Of a stretch of DNA of 64,000 nt, positions 44,577 through 55,620 are shown piece by piece. Location: positions 496,001-560,000 of the forward strand of contig JAKSYS010000001.1 in NCBI GenBank assembly GCA_022925895.1. The letters are read 5' to 3'. The number at the start of each line of letters is the position of its first letter. Position 1 is the stretch's first letter. This DNA is from Fragilaria crotonensis (taxonomy: Eukaryota; Bacillariophyta; Fragilariophyceae; Fragilariales; Fragilariaceae). The notes below the pieces were generated by a model. The model was not told where the DNA came from. It did no database searches and saw only the letters and a program-made list of their open reading frames with translations. The translations under genes were made by a program, and so were the position numbers.

Positions 44577-45100
44577 TTTGCAATGGTGGTTTTTGTTCAG
44601 GATTTTGAGAAAGTGTTTTATGTCGTCCTCGGTTGAATTGTGAGATGAATTAAGTTGATAAGGCTCGTAGAAAAAATTGAATCCTGGTCACACTTTCTGA
44701 TTGCCCGTCTGGCACCTGTTCCCAGTTCCCATACTTCCCGCGTGCTGTTGCACGTCGTCGAAAATCAAATTGTCTCGTGGCACCGAGCATAACGCCCGAG
44801 TCGGCTAATCCGACAAGTAGAGAATAGCCATCGTTTAGCAATCTTTATCTGGACGTGCCGCGTCGCATTTTTCTGTCCTTTGTCGGAACGGATTTGTGGC
44901 ACGTGGCATGCCCCCCCACTATCACTACACTGTACTGGTACCTTATATCATACATCCGTAGCTGTAATGGGTAGTGACTATGTACTGTACTATGGCTGGT
45001 TTCATCCTGCGACTGCATATCGTAGGTGCACGTAGACTCAGTAATCTAAAAATTTAGTTGACGCACCATCATCCCATCAAACTCGATCCACACCCACCTC
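44577..45100. other. BiP promoter region
   Basis: Upstream DNA of BiP. Apart from the CACGTG palindrome listed separately, nothing can be assigned; a C8 run occurs near 44911. Confidence 0.45.
44895..44908. promoter_or_regulatory. CACGTG palindrome upstream of BiP
   Basis: The block GGCACGTGGC centres on CACGTG at 44900-44905, about 325 bp upstream of the BiP start. CACGTG and CCACG cores are bound by bZIP/bHLH factors, including those of the unfolded-protein response in other organisms. Function here is inference. Confidence 0.3.
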
Positions 45101-48100
45101 TCATTCTTCTGACACCACCTCTTTCGAGTTCATTTGGAAGATACAGTTCTCCAGTTGAGGTACAAATCCATTCACAAAGCCGGCGTCGAAGTCAATTGCA
45201 GCCCTGTGGGTTTTAAATGCCTTGACGAGACGCTCTATGAGGGGTAACGTAAGTGCTGGTGGTGTACCATCGGTGTTCTTCTTGTTCTTGCTCTCGTAAA
45301 GGGAATAGTATGCACAAATGTAAGCCCTTGCTCGTCTCGAAAGCTTTCGCACGGTCTCAGTTCGAAGAATATCCCTGCTTGTACATTCAACTACTAATCC
45401 TCTGAAAGCTTCTTTGCTCCTTTTAGAATGCAACGGCTTACGTCTGTAAAGCCCCTTTGTCACTCCCCAGCTGTACTCGATGCCTTCACCAGCTAACTCC
45501 GCATGAAATTTAGGCGAAATGATGACGGATACACCAAGCTCATTCCCAACATGTTGGAGCGCAGTCATCTCCTCCGCAAAATCGAGACAGCTCGCCATCA
45601 GGACCCTTAAACTCCACTCCTCCGCACCCTCAAGTACTTCACCATCGTCGTCGGTTGCTGGATCCATGGTGTATTTTTCAAGATTTGCTTCATCGATCCA
45701 TCCCTTTCCCAAAGGACCTGCAAAAGGCCCTTCGGTTGCCCTTGCCAGCCTTTCTTTTCTCGTGTTCGTATGACTTTGACGTCAACATTGTTTGTTTTTG
45801 CAAGTTCTTGCAATTCCGCAAGTCGATATTGGCGTCGCTCATTCAAGACGTTGAGAGGACGAAGCTCTGCTTTAAGTTCAGAAATTGTCCTGTTCCTGGT
45901 CCGAGGAGTACCAGACAGAGGTGGGAGTATTCGGTCTTGGCGGTTGAGTTCTCTTTCTTGGACGGTCATCCAGAACGGCCCAGCATCGCCAGGTCTGAAG
46001 ACAAACGATTGTGTGTCACCGACATTAACGGTACGTTCGTTCATGCCAAGGTATCCATCCTCTGCTTTTATGATTGACTCACGCATTCTTGGTTGCACTC
46101 CTCCAAACCCTCGGTTCATACTATAGGCATCAACCCATTTGCCAATTTCTTCGCATGACCTTGGGAGTGGTCGAACAAGAAGGCAAAGTCAAACTGAGGG
46201 AAGATAACTTTTAGGCAATCAACGCAGTCTTCGAATTGAATGGCCATATGATTATACGTCCAATATCCCTCGTTGTTCGCTCCCAATTCAAAATAGACAA
46301 CAAATGGAGATCGCTTTAAGTCCTTCTTTGAAGCTTGTCCGTGGATTGCTACTGCTGCATCGACATCAACGTAAGTTTTTCCGCGACGTGCTTCATTGAT
46401 CTCCTCCAATTGAACTCTGCTAATCTGAACCCCGAAACCAGTCTCCCGCGATTGAAAGGCGGATATCATAAGACTTAAACCATCGGTCTTCGGAAGAAGG
46501 GGGCGTTGACCTTCTGGTCCAACCCATTGGCGATTTCCGAGTAAGAATTGACTATAGACACTCTCGTCTTGGCCAAAGATCATGAGCGGCTTGACACCTT
46601 GCGGTTTCCTCACACTCAAATTCCCTCCAAACGAACCGAAGCCCATTGTTACTGCATACTCGTGAAGTAAGTCTAAATCGTCGACATGGAACTCAATCAT
46701 GTTCTTGTTGTCGACCGAAACATAATTGTATCCACGGTTGTCATGTTCTGAAACTTTGTTGTCTCTTTTCCAATTCTCTACAGTCTCAGCAGTGACTTGA
46801 ATCCACCGATGCGTACGTGGCTCAAGTTTTGTGAGATAGAGAGTGCAGAATTCATTTCGTCTGAAGACGACGTTTGGTCGCTCGTGTCCATCTACAAAAA
46901 AGGATTTCTTCCTTGTATCATATGAGAAGCCAATTCTCCGGAGCCATCGCCATGTCGTTGATAATGAAATAGGACACTCGATATAAACCTGAAGTAGACA
47001 GTCTCTAATCGTTTGTTTTTGTTTCCTTCTTGTTCCTGTTCTTCGTATTCTACTAGTGGTGATGACTGTAGTTCTTTGTCACTTTCCTCGTCTGCGGCAA
47101 TAGTCGTGTTACTAGTTCTAGTCGCTGCACTTGGAATCAACGACAAGATCAATTCATTCCTTGCTAACTCAACAGTCAGATCAGCAAGGTTTTCAATACA
47201 GTACCCGAGCCATGGCAACGTTATCTCCTCCCGAAAGTATTCCAGCAAATCGGGAAGCGGTTGTTTTGCTTGTGTAGTATCTTGGGATTTGGCAACAGGA
47301 AGTGCTCGCGATTTGCCCTCAATAGAATGTTCCAGCCAGCAACCGTTCGCTCGGTTGTTGCGGCAGCTTCAATCCCCATCCTGCTACAAGCACCAATCGC
47401 CTGAGCACAGCAATCTTCGATCCACCGTACAGAATTCATCTCCTCTAACGCGTACGTATAGGCTAAGCAGAGTATTGAACACCGCTGCCTAATTATGAAT
47501 ACATCATAAGAAGAGCAGAGGTTATCTTTGTCGTGCTTATCTATAACGTCCTTCCAACCATCCATCGTCCTATTGGCCTGCTGGAGTCGCTCAATTCGTT
47601 GCTCAAGAACGTTTTGGACGTCGCGTTCATCGTTTGCGTTTCCAAGAAAGAGTTTCTTAGCTTCGGGACTATCCCAATACGTCTCCTCGACAATCTTTGC
47701 TGAAAAGGACCATGTTTGGGCTTCTTTGCTTCATCCGTTGCCGCTGCATATGCTTCAGATTTTCGTTTAGCAGAAGATTGCTCTGCAATTTCCGTCGTCA
47801 AATCAACAACTTCTGGCAATCCCCGAGCAACACTGTAGCGATCATTTATGCTTACATCTTGCAATAACGACAAAAAACTCTTCTTTCCATCTGGTGGGCG
47901 TTCAACCAATCCTCCTGGTTTTGTTATAAAGTATCCCCAAATCTTTCTCTTAGGATTTCCGAATGGATCGTGGCCTTTGGCTGCTCGTCTGAATCGGCCA
48001 GTTTGGTTTGATTCGGTGAAATCATCAAGGGTGACACCTCCACAAGATGAAATGGCTTTGTTCATCATACCCCTATCAAAGCCAAGGGCCTCAAGAGTCG

Positions 48101-48215
48101 GAAATTGGGCCTTGATTGCTCGATAATAGGTCTCATCCGACAGCCATTTGTCCTGATATCGTTTCTGCTTAACGACTTCGAGCCAACATTGGTAGTATGT
48201 TTGTAGTGTCTTCAT
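45101..48215 (-). pseudogene. DDE-like transposase gene with five apparent one-base deletions
   Basis: From ATG 48215 (MKTLQTYYQCWLEVVKQKRYQ) to a stop at 45101, about 1,000 codons of one protein are spread over three frames. Key parts in order: GFDRGMMNKAIS, DERDVQNVLEQRIERLQ, SERT/NREHFL, PDLLEYFREEITLPWLGYCIENLADLTVELAR, WRWLRRIGFSYDTRKKSFFVDGHERP, FGQDESVYSQFLLG, FLFDHSQGH, RGFGGVQPRMRESI, LAGEGIEYSWG, RKLSRRARAYICAY. The QDES and FDHS aspartates fit a DDE-type catalytic core. I recall similar proteins as repeats in diatoms and other protists; family unnamed here. Each break fits loss of one base. Confidence 0.65.
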
Positions 48216-48223
48216 TTTTGCTT

Positions 48224-48299
48224 AACTGCCGACCCTCGCCAGCTAAACACTGCCCTCACGTTGATGACGAAGCTGGCTGCAGCAAAAGGGTCGGCAGTT
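48224..48299. repeat. 13-bp inverted repeat next to the transposase start
   Basis: AACTGCCGACCCT at 48224-48236 is inverted at 48287-48299; inside it GCCAGCT is also mirrored by AGCTGGC. The arrangement can form a cruciform. It could be part of the element's end, but no partner was found near 45100. Confidence 0.5.
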
Positions 48300-49133
48300 T
48301 CGAAGTGGAAGGTGGTGAACGCGTCGTTACACAATCATGGTCCGTAGCTCTTTTTTTTGTGTGGCACTATTCGTGTTATTTCGATGCGCGAGCGTGCAAG
48401 GTCGGAGGGAGTAACATGAGGTCGAGAATTTTTATACTCAGCCTACACGAGTTGTACGATATGCAAGAAAACCATGAAACCAGCCATACGGCTTTCCCGG
48501 AGTTCATGTACTGCTGTACCAGGCGTACGTCGTAGTTCACTACTAGCTAGTGGAATACTCCAGTACTCCAGTATCAATTACGGCACGGCACTCATAGTAC
48601 TATGCATACTGGTATCCCCTTACGTACGAATACTATACAGTACTCCAGTGCTTCGTTGAAAAGTCAGTCAGTACTCAGTACTCAGTAGGACCGTGCTGCC
48701 AGTACTAAGAAGTAGCGCCAGCCCAAAACAACCCCTGCTGAGTTGAGAAGGAAGCTGTCGAGGTGCAAGCAGAGTACGACAGCCAAGTATGGTGAATAGT
48801 GAATACGTGTTCATGGTATTTATGACTCAGACCTTAGACTATCAGTGTATCCTGTTGTAGCACAACAAGAACCATCGCATCATCGTCACAAAGTACTCGG
48901 AATAGGTACCTGGTACAGACCTGAATCCATTGGTGGTGCCTTCCTTCCAATAAAGGCACAAATCCAACGACACCGCCTAGGACTGTTCACATGCACGTTG
49001 TGGAATCTCAGATACAAAATTTCATTACACCGGAACTCGGAGTATTTCAAGCGATTGAAACCAGCCCATCGTTGACTGGCTCTAAACTTGAATGACTTCG
49101 CGCGTCAAATTGTAGCAAGCAGCTTCCCATCTT
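48300..49133. other. Intergenic; GTAC-rich, no gene
   Basis: AGTACTCCAGTAC-type words at 48540-48690. Nothing coding was recognised. Confidence 0.45.
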
Positions 49134-49844
49134 TCAAACAAACAACAGAACTTGTTGCTCTTCCTTACAACTCTCATGTGAAGGACTTTTGGATCGACCA
49201 TGACGGGGTCTTTTCGATCGACCATCGTGAGGCAGAACGGACTGCAACGGTCGGCGTCTACTAACGTTGTTGAGTGTCGGTGCTGCTGCATCTTCTTGTA
49301 TCATTGAGTGTGACAGGGAATTGTCAATTGACGAAAACGTTCGACACATTGATTGCTGAGGCCGTTGAAACACCATCTCAGCTGGCTCTTTGTACGTCAT
49401 CTTGTTCTCGAATTCATCGTCGATTTTTGCTGTTACTGCCGCCGCGTCGAGCGCCGCGACCTCCATGGCTCGATCCCGTGACACTTTCGAAAGCATCATA
49501 TAGAGTACCCGGATATTGTCATCATTTTGGATTCCCATTTGACGTTGTTCGTGTTGAGCCTCGAGTACCATGCGAATGATGGATGTTTGTTGCGATCGTC
49601 GTTCTCGTCCGTAGGACAAGAGACGGTGATCATCCTGACCACTGAGACTCCCCTCAAGTCCTCGTAGGCAGTAGCGTGACTTATCGAGACACGACGCATC
49701 GCCATGAACCTCGCGGAGTGCCTTGGCAGTCCGTCGACGATCTCGAAGGAAATTGCGATAGTCTTCGTTTTGATACCAAGAATCGTATGACATGGTTGTC
49801 ATCGAGGCGATGGATCCATCTAGGAAGCGGACTCGTTTCGACAT
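49134..49844 (-). CDS. Diatom-type hypothetical protein (CLRGLE motif family)
   Basis: 236 aa, intronless, no signal peptide. It begins KRVRFLDGS, then DSWYQNEDYRNFLRD, CLRGLEGSL, and a helical region with IIRMVLEAQHEQRQMGI and a DRAMEVAALDAAAV helix; the tail is basic (GRSKRPRHGRSKSPSH). A W-Y...DY..F..D plus RGLE pattern occurs in many uncharacterised diatom proteins (from memory). Nuclear or cytosolic location is inferred from the basic tail. Function unknown. Confidence 0.75.
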   Translation of the reverse strand: MSKRVRFLDGSIASMTTMSYDSWYQNEDYRNFLRDRRRTAKALREVHGDASCLDKSRYCLRGLEGSLSGQDDHRLLSYGRERRSQQTSIIRMVLEAQHEQRQMGIQNDDNIRVLYMMLSKVSRDRAMEVAALDAAAVTAKIDDEFENKMTYKEPAEMVFQRPQQSMCRTFSSIDNSLSHSMIQEDAAAPTLNNVSRRRPLQSVLPHDGRSKRPRHGRSKSPSHESCKEEQQVLLFV

Positions 49845-50767
49845 GGCGGTGATGTGTGTGCAGATGTGTGTTCGGATGTGTGTGCAGATGTTTGGATTTG
49901 TAAGAATGTAATCTGTCGTTAGTCCTCCAGAGTATTGCGTTTATGACCTGAAGATCACGGGAATACTATTATGTGGCACGCGAGTGCGAATCTGGTCATA
50001 CCCAGGACACAAGACAGGTCTTGGTCCCACATGGGCGTAAGATTTGCCATACATTGTATGTACACATGAATTACTACCTGGTAGTATGTACCTGGGTCAC
50101 CACTACAACATTTATCTTATGTCCACCACTTGCTTCCATTGCCCCTCGGTCTTGGTTCGGCGACCAACCCAAGACAACCCAAGACAAATGTCAGATGTCC
50201 AATTGTCCTATACTATCATCTGGAGTGGAGGAAATTGCGGTGTGTCAGCAATGATGCAGCAACACGCGTCCGTCCTTCGCACCACCTAGAGTTATTCGTG
50301 ATTTTTGGGCAGGAGTAAAATGTGCAACAGGATTGCCGATCACTAATGCGGCGGGACTAACCAACTAACCGCGATGTAGTCTGTCGGAGTGTAACTATGA
50401 ATTCCGCCATGGACTCCAACAAAGACGATCGTTTGATAAACTACTAGAGTACTCGAGAAAGGTATGAATGCTTTCATGGAAAACTTCACAAGCAAAAACC
50501 TACTATTGTTGACGACAAACTAATGAATGGATTCGCATGGGTGTTTAAGTGTGTTGAGTGCACTGCAACCGCTCACGAGTAGGTGTTTGGACTACGAAGT
50601 AGATCACCATAAGTCCATAAGATTCGTCCTTTAACGTTGTGGAACTTTCCTGTAACTTTAATCTAGCTTTTTGATCGTTTTGGGGTATCGCCAGGAGACA
50701 TGGCGCAAAAGCAAGTCTGCTCATGCGCACGCGCGAGAAACTAGGGATTGAGCACGTGTCCTTTGAT
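49845..50767. other. Intergenic; GTGTGCAGATGT repeat near the gene start
   Basis: At 49848-49892 GATGTGTGTGCAGAT-type units repeat two to three times just upstream of the hypothetical gene. The rest is without gene. Confidence 0.5.
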
Positions 50768-52372
50768 TTACATGCTGGAACGACGACTCATGCGTCCAGA
50801 ACGACGCAGTGGCGTCCGTGGTTCCACACCCGACGGCGATGATGGCATTTCATCATGGGTCGGGGATCCTCGGCGTCTTGAACGAGATGATGCAACCATA
50901 GTAACATCATCATCATCATTGGATTGAAAATCATGATGCTCGTTGGATTTGCGACGAATTTGTCGTGTCCCTTCGGGTCGATCACGACCTCCCGGTGTCA
51001 CTGGAACTTCGTCGTACGACATGCCAGAGGATCCGCGGCGTTTCATGCGGCTGCTGGAATGCCCTCCTCCTCCTCCTGCCAAGCGACGTTCCGAATCGGA
51101 ATATCTGTCGTCCACCGGCACATTTAATGCCGAATTGGGAGACATATGACTTGCATCCAATGGACGAGACTTGGGGAGATTGTCCGTGTAGGACATGGAA
51201 GTAGGCATGGATGAGCGGCGGAGCATGCGACCAGAACGAGACGGCGTCTCTGGAGTTTTGGGAGCCAGTCCTTCCAGAAACGGTAGTGCCTGGGGAAACA
51301 GACGCATGTCCACCGGACGAGGCTTGGGAAGTTCGTTGGTGCGGGACATGGTCGACGACATGGATTCTCGGCGCTTCGAACGAACTGAACGACGGGCTGG
51401 AGTCTCTGGATCGAGGAGAGAACGGCGTGACTTCGCCTGAGGTTCCGGCTCGTCATTGGCAGTATCCGGATTCGTCATCAGTGGCATAGATGCGCGACGT
51501 TGAGCACGACGGTGGGCTCTAGGTGGCTCCTCCATTTCGACGTCAACTTCAGGGGCAGCGTAGGGTGTGGAGTAAGAGGACTTTTGACTCGCCTGACGTT
51601 CTGGCTCGTCATAGGTAGTATCTGGATTCATCAACAAGGGCATGGATGCCCGACGTTGAACGCGACGGTGGGTTCGAGCAGGCTCGTCTACGTCTACACC
51701 ACCATCGGGGGCCGAGTAGGACGTGGAGTGAGACGATTTTCGTGTCGAACGAGATTTACGAAGCATGCGAGCTTCGTCATCCCCACTTTCAGGATCCCTC
51801 GAGGAGTGCTTGCGGCGTGAACGAGATTTGCGACGCTTGCGAGGTTCTTCGTTTCCCGAAAGTGAGTCACTCGAACGGTTGGTATCCTTGGAACGTGAGC
51901 GGTGGAAACGTTCACGGCGTGTGATATCTCCAGGGGACTTCGAATATGGTCTTGATCCTCCCATGGATGCCCGACGTCGGGATCTACGATGACCGCCACT
52001 TCCGTCGGCGGTTTCTGCGGTTGTACTTGCTGATCTATCGACAATGTCCACAGAATAAGTGAGCGGTTCTTCTTCAATCGATGATTCCTTTGCACGGTCG
52101 TAATCTTTGGAGAACTGGTCCTTCGCGACGACGGACGACCAGGAAAAGATCGAAAACATGTCCTCAACGTCGTGCTCGTCATCACTACCCTCATTGCATA
52201 GAGGCGCAACATGGCCCAAGGTTTTCAAACCCGGAAAGTTTCCCCAAGACGTAGTGGATTGGTTCCAGGCATAAACACGTGACCCCGGTTGATAGCCATC
52301 CTCCTCGTCATCGTGGTCGTTCATACTGTGTTGCGAGCGCGAAGTGTTCACCATGTTTAGAGTCTTGGCCAT
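50768..52372 (-). CDS. Ser/Arg-rich repeat protein with many RRxS motifs
   Basis: 534 aa, intronless. The first ~110 residues are acidic with MFSIFSWSSVV; the rest is basic and repetitive. RRRASMG, RRASMPLL, RRASMPLM, KRRESMS, RRSSMPT, KRRGSSG, RRKSN, RRRGSP and a terminal RRSSM give nine or so R-R-x-S sites, the consensus of PKA-like kinases. Two ~55-residue units ending RAHRR(A/V)QRRASMPL(L/M) are clear tandem repeats. No known domain. Shares the F-S-I/V-F-x-W-S motif and SR-rich style with the next gene, so they are probably paralogues. Role unknown; a heavily phosphorylated scaffold is possible. Confidence 0.75.
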   Translation of the reverse strand: MAKTLNMVNTSRSQHSMNDHDDEEDGYQPGSRVYAWNQSTTSWGNFPGLKTLGHVAPLCNEGSDDEHDVEDMFSIFSWSSVVAKDQFSKDYDRAKESSIEEEPLTYSVDIVDRSASTTAETADGSGGHRRSRRRASMGGSRPYSKSPGDITRRERFHRSRSKDTNRSSDSLSGNEEPRKRRKSRSRRKHSSRDPESGDDEARMLRKSRSTRKSSHSTSYSAPDGGVDVDEPARTHRRVQRRASMPLLMNPDTTYDEPERQASQKSSYSTPYAAPEVDVEMEEPPRAHRRAQRRASMPLMTNPDTANDEPEPQAKSRRSLLDPETPARRSVRSKRRESMSSTMSRTNELPKPRPVDMRLFPQALPFLEGLAPKTPETPSRSGRMLRRSSMPTSMSYTDNLPKSRPLDASHMSPNSALNVPVDDRYSDSERRLAGGGGGHSSSRMKRRGSSGMSYDEVPVTPGGRDRPEGTRQIRRKSNEHHDFQSNDDDDVTMVASSRSRRRGSPTHDEMPSSPSGVEPRTPLRRSGRMSRRSSM

Positions 52373-53242
52373 TTTGACAAAATTCCAAACTCGTCGTAGA
52401 TTTCGGAGTTACTTTTATCAAGTCAATGAGCTGCCGATTGAGTAAATCTTCGAGACAGGGTCGTAAAAGTCGCAACAAAACCTTAATTAATCCATTTCGA
52501 ACGCCTGACATTGAATTGCTTCGAGAAATCCAGACACACGACATGCGACGGACAGTACTTGTCGGTGCCACGATCAGAGATAGTGAGATAGACAACAAAA
52601 AGTCTTAAGTAGACTGTCTGCCAAAAGTCATTGTGACAGACTTTTGAGAAAGAGTTCTGTCAGCTTTCATAATGGACGGAAGAAGCTAATATCATTCGAA
52701 GAGCTACCGCGGTGCTTCGACTATGTTTTTAATTTCTTTCCATACACTACATGAACAGGTGCTACCTACGACCACGTATACATCGTAGAACATCGTTCTT
52801 CAATCTTGTACTCGTAGACTACAATGCAACTCCGAGTACGGTAGAATGCATCTTGTACGGCGTTGCACTTCAAATTTGTCAAGACCGAAGTCACGTTGTA
52901 CCGCGGTATTGTAGAAGACAGTCCCGCCAAATTAAATCTAAGTAGATCTATCGCTTCTAAAATAAAGGGAACACCGAGTTTATTATGCGCGCGTTCTTGA
53001 CTTTATCGCACGAAGTCCACACACAAACTCCGACGAAGTCTTCGACGAAATCTATGAACGATCCAGATCGACAGACTCCAGACAGACAGAAAAACACAGT
53101 AAAAAACCTATTACAGTGTACCGGTACGTGCAGCAACACTGCTACACCCTTCAAATACTATTTCGTCCGTCGTCGTATGCATACTGCTGGTCGTGATCAA
53201 CGAGCTGTTAGAGGCGATGCGTGGTATGACAAAATGTCACCT
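52373..53242. other. Intergenic between the two related genes
   Basis: No gene recognised. A frame at 52985-53485 on the plus strand overlaps the end of the neighbouring minus-strand gene and is rejected. Confidence 0.4.
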
Positions 53243-54268
53243 TCAGTTTTGTTCTCCGCCAGGAACAGGAGATTTACTTTGATGACGACGATGGTCGCGT
53301 TTCGAGGCTCTCTCAAGAAGTTTTCGTTGCCGCTCAGCGGTAACGGCAGCCAAAGAATCCTTAGGCGCCTTCCCAAGCATGACGGCAGACGACAACTTAA
53401 TCAGTTCCTCTTCTTCCTTCTCACGAGAGGAAGTGCGATGGTGACGGTTATGTCGGGAGTGGCTGCTTCGATGAGGCGATCGTGATAAGGATGTTGACGT
53501 CGTTGCAGAATGGAAAACCTTGCCATCATCGGAGTCCTGGCTTCTCTCACGACGATGGCGACGGCGTCGCTCACGCGAAGTAGTAGGTGACGCGGATGTT
53601 GCCGCCAGGTCTCCTACGTCTGCCGAATGCTCATCGCGAGAGGTACTGCGATGTCGTCGTCGATGGAAAGAGCGATCCTTGGTCCGCGAATCACGGCAAT
53701 GCGCTTCCAGGGGCACAAACTTGTCCGGGACAAGTGCAACGTCAGAAATGCTTTTTGAACGGCGGCGCACAACGACTGGCTGATCAATCTCTTGATCGAC
53801 TGGAAGGTCATCACCTTTCGAGCGATTATGACGAGCCTTTCTTCTCACTGACGTAGTGGGAGACAGTGGCGTTGAATCGAACGGCAAATCATGGTCGAAC
53901 GAGAGAGCTCGAACGCGTTCTTTGTAGAAACTTTCATCGTTCGCGGTCTTCTTGTCAGGAGCCACGCGGATTTTCTCTGCTTTCTTGACGGTCGGACTAC
54001 GGCATTCTGGCACACCTCTCGAAGACGTGGGTGACCATTTGAAAACTGAGAAAAAGCGATTCGCATCATCCTCGTCGATGAAATAGCGCTCCGCTTCGTC
54101 GACAATGCTGTCGAAATCGCCCCATCCGCTTCCTCCTTTTGCGCCGGGACGAGGACTTAGAAATGATGGTTCTACTTTGCTCTTGCGAACAGAGACGCCA
54201 ATTTTAGTTTCGTCGTTCATCGCTTCATTGAGAAATTTGTTTAAGTTGCTTTGCGCGTTTTCCAACAT
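53243..54268 (-). CDS. Ser/Arg-rich protein related to the 50768-52372 gene
   Basis: 341 aa, intronless. It starts MLENAQSNLNKFLNEAM, then DFDSIVDEAERYFIDEDDANRFFSVFKWSPTS, which resembles MFSIFSWSS of the neighbour and sits in a similar acidic-to-basic boundary. VVVRRRSKSISD, HRRRHRSTSRDEH and RRRRHRRERSQDSDD make it SR-like. The C-terminus (LIKLSSAVMLGKAPKDSLAAVTAERQRKLLERASKRDHR) is helical. Nuclear location is likely from the basic runs. Function unknown. Confidence 0.72.
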   Translation of the reverse strand: MLENAQSNLNKFLNEAMNDETKIGVSVRKSKVEPSFLSPRPGAKGGSGWGDFDSIVDEAERYFIDEDDANRFFSVFKWSPTSSRGVPECRSPTVKKAEKIRVAPDKKTANDESFYKERVRALSFDHDLPFDSTPLSPTTSVRRKARHNRSKGDDLPVDQEIDQPVVVRRRSKSISDVALVPDKFVPLEAHCRDSRTKDRSFHRRRHRSTSRDEHSADVGDLAATSASPTTSRERRRRHRRERSQDSDDGKVFHSATTSTSLSRSPHRSSHSRHNRHHRTSSREKEEEELIKLSSAVMLGKAPKDSLAAVTAERQRKLLERASKRDHRRHQSKSPVPGGEQN

Positions 54269-55620
54269 GTTCTTCGTTTTCCGTCGTTGGCTTTTATGTC
54301 CAATCCAAAGCAGTCATCCCTGATCCCAAATTGACTTATGTAAGATCATAGATGAATACCGGGGGCATTCGGAAACGCACCTAGGATGGTAATATAAACA
54401 ACGTAGAAGCTACGAGTACATAAGTAAACACGGATTCTGCAACTGCCCCTGGTCGGATTACCCTGCGACCTCATCGTATGACTCACTCCCACACGTGGTG
54501 TTTTCCACCCCAAAGGAGCAAAAAGATCTACGCACTATCTACTAAAACATACAGCATGCTGGTTTCTCCATGTCCCATCGCGTTTCAGCGATGACGAATG
54601 ACACTTTGCTCCTTCGTAGTGCGCTAATGTCCGAGTCGGTGGTGATAGCTATATTTCACGACCTCGCGGTGTCAGGTTTTCGAGGTGGCGAGTGCGCAAA
54701 CATAGAGGAATGTGAGATACACTGATATCAGAGGATTCCAAGAAGCCTATGTCTGCATTGCAACAATCCACGCAGAATTTTCATTACTTGTAAGGAAAAC
54801 GTCTACCGGTCTGTCCAACGGCGACATATTCTCTATGTAACAATGCGAAAGTCGTTTTGCTCACGGTTGGTACTACTACTTTTATTGTACGTTTAACGGA
54901 ATGAACCAGAATTTCAGTACCACATAAACGAATGACTAACAAAGACTGCTACAAGACGCGCATTTCTAATGAACGGGAGTCCCCTAATCGAGCCATGGGA
55001 GGATTCACTCACGGATATTATTCGAGAGACATCATTTTCTGATTGAACCTCGTACGATTCCATCTTGTTCGAAAGATTAGCCATTCTCCCTAAGTAAACC
55101 AAATGTGCGTTTTGCATTGAATGATTCGTTAAGTAGGATCTTCAAGATGAAATTGCTCCTTTGTCTCGAAATTTTGGTGACATTTCTGACACGCTAATTA
55201 AAACGGTTCACCCTTTAAAGACAGATTGTCCTTTCAGAACAAGTGCTGTTTCGCTTTCGGATTTCGATTCCACCGGTCAACAATTTTTTCGTGTTTAGAA
55301 GGTGAATCATTAAAACGTAACTTGCAGATCGCAGATTTTCACATCCCTTCCTCCCTCGAAATAACATTTGCATTTTTGTTCGCCCCACTCTGTATCGTCA
55401 GATTGGTTTCGAAGAGAATCGTAAGTGATGCCGCTTGCGTGCCTGAATTCTATTGTCGAAAAGCTGAGCCATCTTTAACTTACCTTGCTGTGATTGCTTT
55501 TGTAAGTCCCTGAGCAACAGTGTGTGAGCTAGAAAAAACGGAGTTTATTGGGTTTGTACTTTGAACTTCAGCTGACGCCATCGCGCTTTCCCCTGTCTCT
55601 CCCTGCACAAGCCCTCATCG
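54269..55620. other. Intergenic; divergent promoters, no gene
   Basis: Lies between the divergent SR-rich gene and the giant secreted-protein gene. Unlike other spacers it has few GTAC words. Short frames only (for example 55226-55513) without motifs. Confidence 0.45.
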
